A DNA stretch of 12,362 bases from an uncultured Ruminococcus sp. (GTDB lineage: Bacteria; Bacillota; Clostridia; Oscillospirales; CAG-272): the NCBI GenBank assembly GCA_902766575.1, contig CACXED010000130.1:1-12362 (forward strand), in the 5' to 3' direction. Shown here piece after piece: positions 5,350 to 11,647 of the stretch (positions are counted from its first letter, which is position 1; each line of letters begins with the position of its first letter). The position numbers were made by a program, and so were the translations under genes. Under the pieces are notes generated by a model. That model worked only from the letters and a program-made list of their open reading frames with translations. It ran no database searches and was not told the DNA's origin.

Positions 5350-6758
5350 TTCCTGAAGCGGATGCTGACCGCGCCGCTCGTCGGGTCGATCACAAGGCTC
5401 ATCGGCTTGATGTAGGTGTTGTAGAACTGATTTTCCTCAGCTTCGGTCATTGTGACTCGGGTGTTGCGATAGACCTCATGAAGCATCTCGTTGACGTTCC
5501 ACCGACTCAGCGGAGTACGGTCGAGATAGGCGCGCACCTCGCGCAGCAGAGCCTCGATCTTGATATCGTTCGAGTTTCCGGTACAGAAATCGTCGATGTA
5601 GCAGTAGAAGATATTGCGGCTCTCGAGCGCGTTCTTGATGTCAGGGCCGCACTTGCTCCACTCGAGCATGACGAGAAAGCGCGCGTCGGGAAGATCCTCG
5701 ATCAGCGCCCAGTAGTCCGAATCGCTGGCGGCGATGATGAACGAGTCGACGAGATTTGCGTAAAATTCCCGGAAAACGCCGTTGGAGAGCTTCATGTCGA
5801 CAAGCGATTTTGAATCCTTGACCCGCTCGGTCATGATGTGTTCGACGGCGATCCCGCGGGCGTGCTTTTCAAAGATAGCCCATGCCGTGGACGCGTGAAC
5901 ATCGTTGTAGAGTATGATCTTTGTGATTTTTGAGATCTGATCTGCGTCGAGGTTTTTCAGCGTCGCGATCAGCTTGTAGGGATCGGAGTTTTCGCAGTCG
6001 ACGACGAGGACTACCTTTTTGCTCTCGGAGATGAAGTCGTAGATATTGTTTTTAACGCCCTCTCCGGCGTCGGTGACGCGCGAGATATCCTCGAAAATAT
6101 TTCCGTTCTGACGATAGAGCAGGGTCAGGAATTTCTTGTCGTTGAAAAGGATATTGCCGTCGTCGCCCGGATCCCAGTTGAGATACATCTGATAGGGATA
6201 ACTGTCGCGCTTTGAGTAAAACAGATCGGCAGCCGCTTTTGTGCCCTGGACCGAGAGGCCGTTTGGCATTATAAAAAGTTCGCGTATGTACTGCCAGTCT
6301 ACCCAGATCGGAAAAATATCGCGGCAGTTGTTAATGCGATCGCAGATATAGCGGTTGATCTCGATAATATAATCAACGGGCTGAGTGTTTTTGTTTTTTA
6401 TGATGGTCAGCCCTTCAAGCTCGAGGTAATTGAGCGCGTCAAGCGGAACCAGATCTCCAAGCGTCCGGAGCGTCTTGTATTCGCGGCGCATTTTAGCGTT
6501 TATCTGACCGAAATTCCGCTCGATGCTGCATCTGAGACGGCAGAGCTCGCGGATGATCTTACAGTTTTTATTCTTATCCAGCTGCTCGTAATACTCAAGC
6601 TGAGGCGGTTCATGCTCGTTTTCGAAAATTGATTTTCTGACTCCGATGAGATAAGCCACATACGAAATTATTATTCTCGTGCTGTTTTTATAATTATTAT
6701 TCTGCGGCGACAGCTCGTCGTTAAGATTATTGGTCTGATCCTGAAATTGGTTATCCAT
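5346..6758 (-). CDS. NYN (PIN-like) domain protein, putative RNase with a novel N-terminal region
   Basis: A 470-residue soluble protein. Residues about 247-391 form a NYN/LabA-like PIN-type nuclease domain: KKVVLVVDCENSDPYKL (247-263, Asp254 and Asn257), a central strand IILYND (281-286), KDSKSLVDMKLSNG (314-327, Asp321) and SFIIAASDSDYWALI (339-353, Asp346 and Asp348). These acidic residues match the metal-binding set of NYN RNases. Residues 1-240 have no recognisable family: a polar, Asn/Gln-rich start, then mostly helical, charged sequence. Residues 400-470 could be a small C-terminal domain. The start at 6758 is chosen for AAGGTGGAG just upstream; the longer reading frame to 6791 runs past it. 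The start is driven by an extended -10 promoter, and the gene overlaps the HEXXH membrane protein gene by ATGA. Cleavage of RNA is inferred from the domain; target and regulation are unknown. Confidence 0.85.
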   Translation of the reverse strand: MDNQFQDQTNNLNDELSPQNNNYKNSTRIIISYVAYLIGVRKSIFENEHEPPQLEYYEQLDKNKNCKIIRELCRLRCSIERNFGQINAKMRREYKTLRTLGDLVPLDALNYLELEGLTIIKNKNTQPVDYIIEINRYICDRINNCRDIFPIWVDWQYIRELFIMPNGLSVQGTKAAADLFYSKRDSYPYQMYLNWDPGDDGNILFNDKKFLTLLYRQNGNIFEDISRVTDAGEGVKNNIYDFISESKKVVLVVDCENSDPYKLIATLKNLDADQISKITKIILYNDVHASTAWAIFEKHARGIAVEHIMTERVKDSKSLVDMKLSNGVFREFYANLVDSFIIAASDSDYWALIEDLPDARFLVMLEWSKCGPDIKNALESRNIFYCYIDDFCTGNSNDIKIEALLREVRAYLDRTPLSRWNVNEMLHEVYRNTRVTMTEAEENQFYNTYIKPMSLVIDPTSGAVSIRFRK

Positions 6759-6796
6759 AATCGCTCCACCTTTCAATATTTTCATATTCACTAATA

Positions 6797-6824
6797 ATTA
6801 TAACACGATTTTGTGAACTGTCTG
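6797..6824 (-). promoter_or_regulatory. Promoter of the NYN/HEXXH operon
   Basis: Minus strand: perfect TATAAT (6802-6797) with an upstream TG (TGTTATAAT), an extended -10. At 16 nt a CAGACA (6824-6819) matches the -35 in 4 of 6 positions. It lies about 40 nt before the ATG at 6758 in the short gap after sigK, so the pair has its own promoter. Confidence 0.65.
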
Positions 6825-6880
6825 AGATGTTTTTATGATTTTATTCAAAATATTCAATTAACATTATATGGAATTTCCTG

Positions 6881-7573
6881 TCAGACCGGATATCTGCCGA
6901 GGCTTTCGCCGATCTTTTTAAGCGCCGCGCCCTCTATCCGGCTCACATACGACCGCGAGATGCCGAGACGCTCCGATACCTCACGCTGCGTCATTGGCGA
7001 ATTTCCGGTGAGACCGTAGCGCAGCTCGATTATCCGGCGCTCGCGAGGGTCAAGCTCGTTTTTGATGATGCTCAGCGCCCGCGTCGAGCGCATACGGAGG
7101 TCGAGATCGTCGGCTATCGTGTCGTCGACCGCGATGATGTCGCCGAGGGTTAAGGGATTCCCGTCCTTGTCGACGTCGATCGTCTCAGAGAGCGAGACCT
7201 CGGCGGCGAGCTTTTTCTGAGAGCGGAAGTACATGAGTATCTCGTTCTGAAGACATTTTCCGGCGTAGGTCGCAAACCGCGCGCCGAGCTTTGAGTCAAA
7301 GGAGTCGACCGCCTTGATAAGCCCGATCGTGCCGATCGAGATCAGATCGTCCTGATTCTGCGGAGTGGAATATTTTTTCACGATGTGAGCGACGAGCCTG
7401 AGATTGTGCTCGATCAGCTCGGCGCGGGCGTCCATGTCGCCGTTCTCCTTGTAGAGCCGAAAGCACTCCCGCTCACGTTCGGCTGAAAGCGGAGGCGGAA
7501 AAGCGCCGCCGGAGGTTCCTCTGACCCGCAGGAAAAGGAATAGCAGCTTTGACAAAAGGCTCAGGCTCAGCAT
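6881..7573 (-). CDS. sigK: RNA polymerase sporulation sigma factor SigK (pro-sigma-K form)
   Basis: A 230-residue sigma-70 family protein directing late mother-cell sporulation genes. The order is a hydrophobic pro-sequence (MLSLSLLSKLLFLFLRVRG, 1-19), the SigK-like FPPPLSAEREREC (25-37), sigma region 2 with LIEHNLRLVAHIVKKYSTPQ (53-72), DDLISIGTIGLIKAVDSFD (75-93), ATYAGKCLQNEILMYFRSQKK (101-121), and region 4 with LDPRERRIIELRYGL (174-188) and the helix-turn-helix TQREVSERLGISRSYVSRIE (195-214). It resembles B. subtilis SigK closely from the pro-peptide to HNLRLVAHIVKK. The ATG at 7573 has GGAG 7 nt upstream; an upstream ATG in the same frame lies inside a hairpin. The gene is intact, with no skin-type insertion. 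The retained pro-sequence predicts membrane-linked activation by a protease, unlike species whose SigK lacks it. A SpoIVFB-like protease is not in the window. Confidence 0.93.
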   Translation of the reverse strand: MLSLSLLSKLLFLFLRVRGTSGGAFPPPLSAERERECFRLYKENGDMDARAELIEHNLRLVAHIVKKYSTPQNQDDLISIGTIGLIKAVDSFDSKLGARFATYAGKCLQNEILMYFRSQKKLAAEVSLSETIDVDKDGNPLTLGDIIAVDDTIADDLDLRMRSTRALSIIKNELDPRERRIIELRYGLTGNSPMTQREVSERLGISRSYVSRIEGAALKKIGESLGRYPV

Positions 7574-7588
7574 AAGATCACTCCAGTT

Positions 7589-7625
7589 AAATAAAATACT
7601 ATGCCGCGAAAAAAGCGGCATAGTA
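7589..7625 (-). terminator. Hairpin terminator between the YpsA-like gene and sigK
   Basis: A perfect 11-bp stem, TACTATGCCGC (7597-7607) with GCGGCATAGTA (7615-7625), has a 7-nt loop. On the minus strand it is followed by TTTTATTT (7596-7589). It probably ends transcription of the upstream SLOG gene. It ends only 12 nt before the GGAG of sigK, so sigK must be read by readthrough or from a promoter overlapping the hairpin. The 3' arm holds CATAGTAT, like a SigE/SigK -10 (CATAnnnT), but no matching -35 is clear. Confidence 0.7.
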
Positions 7626-7656
7626 GATATTATGCAAAGATTGGAGTATTAAGCAC

Positions 7657-8130
7657 TCAGCACTTGCAGCAGATACGGATCAGTTCAATACCGCGCCTTG
7701 ACGCCTCGGCGATCAGAGCCGCGGTACGGGCGCAGAAATCGCTTCCGGCGACGAGTATCGCGTCGGCGTTTTCAAGTATGTAATCCTCAGATCGGCAGCG
7801 CAGGGTCTCGGTGCAATCCTCGAGCAATTTGAAATAGCGCTCCCGTACCGACGGATGCCAGCGGTTAGCCTGCTCCTCAGAGGAAGGGACGCAGATAAGC
7901 CTTATCTGACTGCCGAGCCTTATCGCGCCGGAGCAGGCCTCGGCGCCCCACATTTCGGCTCCCTGCTCGAGGGAGCTGATAAAATCAGTAAATCCGCGCT
8001 GGATCAGCTCAAGTATCGCTTCGGTGATAGCCACCTTCATAGCTACGGCGCTGTAATGCTCCTCATCATAACCAAAGCTGAGCGTTTCGGGAGTTGCGCC
8101 GATTATTGCGCAGGTTTTCTTTTCCTCCAT
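7657..8130 (-). CDS. Divergent YpsA/DUF1273-like SLOG-domain protein
   Basis: A 157-residue Rossmann-like protein. CAIIGATPETLSFGYDE (7-23) aligns with the 'C-x-x-TGHRP-x-KL-x-x-gyde' start of the YpsA/DUF1273 family; FTDFISSLEQGAEMWGAE (47-64) with 'FisGmAlGvDmwaAE'; RLICVPSSEEQANRWHPSVRERY (77-99) with 'i-PCe-Qa-xW-reRY'; ENADAILVAGSD (120-131) with the later strand. SLOG proteins bind nucleotide-derived ligands, but this one lacks the usual GHRP, and the 'GGT' phosphate motif is replaced (DFCARTAAL), so ligand binding may be lost or altered. The ATG at 8130 has AAGGA 8 nt upstream; an in-frame ATG 9 nt earlier has AAGG immediately adjacent and is less likely. It lies upstream of sigK on the same strand, separated by a hairpin terminator. 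Role unknown. Confidence 0.8.
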   Translation of the reverse strand: MEEKKTCAIIGATPETLSFGYDEEHYSAVAMKVAITEAILELIQRGFTDFISSLEQGAEMWGAEACSGAIRLGSQIRLICVPSSEEQANRWHPSVRERYFKLLEDCTETLRCRSEDYILENADAILVAGSDFCARTAALIAEASRRGIELIRICCKC

Positions 8131-8441
8131 GATAATCATCCTTCTTGACGGGCCGTGGAGATCACGGTGTGCCATAAATCCTTATTTCCCGTGTTTGTTT
8201 GCGGGATGGATATATTATACCACGAAAGGGCGCGAACTCCTGTCGAAATTTGATGTAAATCCGAAAAATTCCGACCGAATATTACCTGTCAGCGACAGAC
8301 GCTTTGATGCAGGTCGACGAAGCTCCCGGAGCCGCGGTCAATCGCCTGTCTCTCCGGAGCAAAAAATTTTTGCTTTCCGCGGAACAAAATCCGGGAAATT
8401 TCGTCTAAATGATTGAACAATAGATGACAGGAGGCAATGAC
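8131..8441. other. 311-bp divergent intergenic region with clustered palindromes
   Basis: This gap carries the minus-strand promoter and ~80-nt leader of the YpsA-like gene, including a CCGTG/CACGG hairpin near 8154-8168. Toward the serpin it holds several palindromes in a row: CTGTC-AGC-GACAG (8286-8298), GCTCC-C-GGAGC (8322-8332), CTCCGGAG (8352-8359), AGCAAAAAATTTTTGCT (8358-8374) and TTCCGCGGAA (8375-8384). No reading frame looks like a real gene and no clear SigA promoter for the serpin is seen. Serpin promoter or operator sites are therefore probably here, but I cannot place them. Confidence 0.5.
8214..8222 (-). promoter_or_regulatory. Extended -10 element of the YpsA-like gene
   Basis: Minus strand TGGTATAAT: a perfect TATAAT (8219-8214) with an upstream TG. 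No good -35 lies 16-18 nt further upstream. The element is about 85 nt before the ATG at 8130. Confidence 0.5.
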
Positions 8442-9728
8442 ATGATCAAGAAACTCACAGCGCTGATGCTCGCGCTGACTCTCGGAGCGCTTCCGGTAGT
8501 TTCCTGCGCGGGGACGGCAAAGCCGCTCGCAGCACTCGAGCTTCCGAAAAAGGCGGTTGATTTTGACTCGATGCGGGCGATGAGAAAAGAGTATCCCGTG
8601 ACCGATGAATTTCTCGCCGCGCTTGACGATTTTGCCGGACGCACCGCTGAACTGCTGATGCGGGAGGGGAATATCAACTACTCTCCGCTGTCGCTTTATC
8701 TCGCGCTGTCGCTCGCCGAGCTCGGAGGAGCCGACTGCGATGCGCTGATCGGTCTGCTTGGCGCAGACTCCTTTGCCGGGATCACGACGAGCGTCGGGCA
8801 CGGATCGGAGGAAATAACGCTGACTCTGCCGTCAGACAGAACGGAGGCGCTTGCCGATCAGTGCTCAAAGCTCTGGGTCAGGCTTTGCCGGAGCGGCGAG
8901 TTCACCGAGCTTGAAATTGCCGACTCGGTCTGGTCGTCTGTAGGCATCAGACAGGATTTCGCCGAGAAAGCCGCAAACTGCTATTACGCCGAGTGCTTTG
9001 ATTCGCTCTCGCCCGACGAGATGTCCGCGTGGATCAAAAAGCACACAAAGGGAACGCTCGCGCCCGAGCTTGAGCTTCTGCCTGATCAGGTGCTGTCGAT
9101 CATCAATACCGTCTATTTCAAAGGCGAGTGGACCGACCGTTTTGATTCCTCGCGGACCGAGAGCGGAATATTCCACGCACCGGGCGGCGACGTCAGCGCC
9201 GATTTCATGCAGAGAAACGCAAACGGCGGCTTCAGACGGGGAGAGAACTTCACAACCGCGTCGCTCGGGCTCAAGGACAGCGGGAGCATGACGATAGTCC
9301 TGCCCGACGAGGGAACCGATATCCGCGATCTGCTCGAAAAAGAGGGACTTATTAGGCTCATCGAGGGCGGAGAACAGAAATCCGGAGACATAATCTGGTA
9401 TTTCCCAAAGTTCAGCTTTGACTGCGAGTTCAGCGTTAAGGAGCTTCTGACCGAACTCGGCGTCGGAGAGCTGTTCGACGAAAATTCCGGGACCGCGAAG
9501 AATATCACCGACTTTGAGCCGGTAACGCTCGGCGACATCCGGCAGGGAACTCACATCGCGGTCGACGAGCGCGGAGTTACCGCGTCGGCTTACACCGAGC
9601 TGATGTACTGCGGAGCCGCTATGCCGGTCGACACCGCGGATATGCGCATGGATCGCCCGTTCCTCTACACGCTCGAATACGGCGGAGTGATAATTTTCGC
9701 CGGGATAGTCGACGACCCGAGCCGCTGA
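8442..9728 (+). CDS. Lipoprotein-type serpin (serine protease inhibitor, family I4)
   Basis: A 428-residue serpin that would trap serine proteases by a suicide mechanism at the cell surface. The N-terminus MIKKLTALMLALTLGALPVVSC is a lipoprotein signal, with VVSC as lipobox and Cys22 as lipidation site. Serpin signatures follow: INYSPLSLYLALSLAELGG (the 'SPlSi-x-x-aL-x-m' motif, near 78-96), INTVYFKGEWTDRFD (the 'nAiyFkg-W' shutter strand, near 222-236), MTIVLPDEG, then IIWYFPKFSF, the hinge DERGVTASAY (375-384) and RPFLYTLEYGGVIIFAG (407-423). The hinge has small residues at P12-P10 (A, S, A), so inhibition is likely, though P14 is Val where Thr or Ser is usual. Counting 14 residues after hinge Gly378 puts P1 at Ala392; the loop is three residues longer than antitrypsin, so P1 could shift by a few positions. 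The start has AGGAGG 7 nt upstream. Small P1 predicts elastase- or subtilisin-like targets; Eubacterium siraeum 'siropins' are gut precedents. Confidence 0.93.
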   Translation: MIKKLTALMLALTLGALPVVSCAGTAKPLAALELPKKAVDFDSMRAMRKEYPVTDEFLAALDDFAGRTAELLMREGNINYSPLSLYLALSLAELGGADCDALIGLLGADSFAGITTSVGHGSEEITLTLPSDRTEALADQCSKLWVRLCRSGEFTELEIADSVWSSVGIRQDFAEKAANCYYAECFDSLSPDEMSAWIKKHTKGTLAPELELLPDQVLSIINTVYFKGEWTDRFDSSRTESGIFHAPGGDVSADFMQRNANGGFRRGENFTTASLGLKDSGSMTIVLPDEGTDIRDLLEKEGLIRLIEGGEQKSGDIIWYFPKFSFDCEFSVKELLTELGVGELFDENSGTAKNITDFEPVTLGDIRQGTHIAVDERGVTASAYTELMYCGAAMPVDTADMRMDRPFLYTLEYGGVIIFAGIVDDPSR

Positions 9729-9837
9729 CAGTAAGATAAGAAAAACGCCCTGATGCGTTATGCGACTTTATAAAATGAGGACTAAGGCGGTATACAATAA
9801 TGGTAAACTGCAAATTCTTTGATTATTGGAGACAAGC

Positions 9838-11574
9838 ATGAGAATCATAATTCCCCTGATCACGGCAATGTCATTGCTGCTCACCACTTCGTGCGGCGCC
9901 GCTCAACCTCAGACGCATGATCACTCATCAGATGAGCCTGTAAATACTGCAGCTACAGAAACCGTAAGCACAAAGAAACCAGAATCCGAGACGTCTGACA
10001 CGACTACTGCTCCGGAGATTGTCGAGACCACCGCGGAATATGATGACGGTGAGCTTCAGGATATAGTCGACCGCAGCCTTGACACACTCACAAAAAGGTC
10101 AATCTCGTCTTTCACTACGGAAGATTGCATCGCCGCACATCCGGAAGCGTTTGAGGCGATAGTCTCGCTCGGTAAAAGGGCGATTCCTTTTCTCAAAAAA
10201 TACACTGATACCGACGGGGGTCATTACTGTTCTATGGCAAGAGCAGCGGCTTATGCTATTGATCCATCGCTTTACGATCTGGTCTTCGAATCTCCGGACA
10301 AAAGCGCAAGTCTTAAACTGTCTGTACGCTCGTTTGATGAGGATTCTATCTTCAGACCGAGAATAAATTATGGAAAGCTGTCACTTATAACTGACTCGGT
10401 TAAAATCGAACTTGGTGAATTTGATTGCGCAAGCGCGGACGTCTCATGGTCGGATAGTGGGAATTACGCTGTGCTGACAGGTATCAGTAACAACCTATAC
10501 GTTTCGTCCGACGCATTGCTTATTGATATATCAAACCAAAAAATTATTGAACTTCCTTCGCTTGAGATTTACAATCGTATTCTGTCGGATGAGCCTGAGC
10601 TCAGGATGATCCTTTCGTTCTCTGTCAAAAGCTGTGATTGGAGCTCTGAAAATCCGACGCTCGGATTTGAGCTTGAGGTCGGCGCAGCGTTCTATCCTCA
10701 GGTCATACATGGGAAGTACACGTTCGACACTAAGACAAATGAGCTTATAGATCTCACATATGATCCGCTCCCGACCAAAACGCCGGACACCAACCTTACT
10801 GACGAGGAGATAAGGAAAATCGTCGACGAGAATCTTGATGTTCTGACAACTGACGTCGGGGAATGGATTCCTGAAAACGAAATGATCGACATTCATCCTG
10901 AAGCGTTTGGAAATATTGTGGCACTTGGCAATGCCGCGTCAGCATATCTTGATGAAATTGCGAATGACCAAACTGTCAGTATGGGTACATCCGAATATAA
11001 TCGTTGTCTTATCGCTTCAGCCGCCTCGTATGTGATTGATCCGGACACATATGATTTCACATTAACATCTCCGGATAATTCTTATGCAATAAAGTGTACG
11101 GTTGAATCTTTTTTCATGATGGCAGATCCATTTATTGGCATCATATATAACTTTTCAGTTGTTGATAAATCGAATGAATCTGTCTTGATTGCTACCGTGA
11201 TTGGTTTCAGTATTAATGATATCGACCAGAACTGTGGAATTGAGTGGTCTCCAAACAATAAATATATTATTGTAGAGCAAGGTTATCATAATTATTACAC
11301 TAATCTGTATCTGTTTGATCTTGAGCAAGGAAAGTGTATAGAAATGCCGAATAGCAAGCAAATTGAAGACTTTACAGGTAAACTTCTCACCGCTTGTGAT
11401 CCAGACTCAGGTTCAGGGCTTTCTTTACAGCATTTTACGTTTGACAGCTGGGGTGATGACAATACGGTTCGCGTTTCGATTTCGCTCAGCAATAGTACGG
11501 GTACTTACCTGAAAACCGGAACATATCTCTATGATCTTAATAGTGAGACGATTGTTGAAATTGTAAATAATTAA
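9838..11574 (+). CDS. Putative lipoprotein made of two diverged tandem copies of one unit
   Basis: A 578-residue protein with no function I can assign. MRIIIPLITAMSLLLTTSC is a lipoprotein-type signal peptide with Cys19 as probable lipidation site (the -3 residue is Thr rather than the usual Leu). A Thr/Ser/Glu-rich linker (20-68) follows, like a cell-wall-spanning tether. Two homologous units then cover about 71-310 and 320-578. Each starts with a helical part ending HPEAF-x-x-IV-x-LG (101-112 and 353-364), then Y-x-IDP-x-x-YD-x-x-x-x-SPD, then a beta-rich part ending with a two-strand DxxxNELIDL / DLNSETIVEI motif. I recall the HPEAF..IV.LG motif from C-terminal regions of some clostridial membrane-anchored proteins of unknown role. 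ATG 9838 has GGAG 6 nt upstream; a TTG at 9826 lies further 5' in frame. A TACAAT at 9793-9798 is a possible -10 without a -35. It follows the serpin by 109 bp. Its codons are much less GC-biased than those of neighbours. Confidence 0.85.
   Translation: MRIIIPLITAMSLLLTTSCGAAQPQTHDHSSDEPVNTAATETVSTKKPESETSDTTTAPEIVETTAEYDDGELQDIVDRSLDTLTKRSISSFTTEDCIAAHPEAFEAIVSLGKRAIPFLKKYTDTDGGHYCSMARAAAYAIDPSLYDLVFESPDKSASLKLSVRSFDEDSIFRPRINYGKLSLITDSVKIELGEFDCASADVSWSDSGNYAVLTGISNNLYVSSDALLIDISNQKIIELPSLEIYNRILSDEPELRMILSFSVKSCDWSSENPTLGFELEVGAAFYPQVIHGKYTFDTKTNELIDLTYDPLPTKTPDTNLTDEEIRKIVDENLDVLTTDVGEWIPENEMIDIHPEAFGNIVALGNAASAYLDEIANDQTVSMGTSEYNRCLIASAASYVIDPDTYDFTLTSPDNSYAIKCTVESFFMMADPFIGIIYNFSVVDKSNESVLIATVIGFSINDIDQNCGIEWSPNNKYIIVEQGYHNYYTNLYLFDLEQGKCIEMPNSKQIEDFTGKLLTACDPDSGSGLSLQHFTFDSWGDDNTVRVSISLSNSTGTYLKTGTYLYDLNSETIVEIVNN
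10048..11571 (+). repeat. Internal tandem duplication within the lipoprotein gene (protein level)
   Basis: Unit 1 is 10048-10767 and unit 2 is 10795-11571. Matching segments in the same order: HPEAFEAIVSLGKRAIPFL with HPEAFGNIVALGNAASAYL; AAYAIDPSLYDLVFESPDKS with ASYVIDPDTYDFTLTSPDNS; VSWSDSGNYAVL with IEWSPNNKYIIV; LLIDISNQKIIELPS with YLFDLEQGKCIEMPN; GKYTFDTKTNELIDL with GTYLYDLNSETIVEI. The DNA of the copies has diverged, so the duplication is old. Confidence 0.85.
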
Positions 11575-11578
11575 AATA

Positions 11579-11636
11579 AGGGGCTGTCGTCCGTGAGCAT
11601 GGAAATAAATTCCTGGGATGCGACAGCCTCTTTCTT
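11579..11636. terminator. Terminator between the duplicated lipoprotein gene and the glycoside hydrolase gene
   Basis: An 11-bp stem (AGGGGCTGTCG, 11579-11589, with CGACAGCCTCT, 11621-11631, one G-T pair) encloses a further GGAA/TTCC hairpin. On the plus strand it runs into CTCTTTCTT, and on the minus strand into CCTTATTTTAATT. It can serve both convergent genes. Confidence 0.85.
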
Positions 11637-11647
11637 ATTCGTAATTT

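Noticed and set aside
6820..6880. Terminator after sigK
   Set aside because: The region is AT-rich but shows no convincing hairpin followed by a T-tract.
8865..9554. 229-residue open frame antisense to the serpin
   Set aside because: Shadow frame created by GC-rich codons; the serpin motifs are on the plus strand.
9744..9759. AACGC/GCGTT hairpin after the serpin as a terminator
   Set aside because: Only 5 bp and no following T-tract, so termination is not supported.
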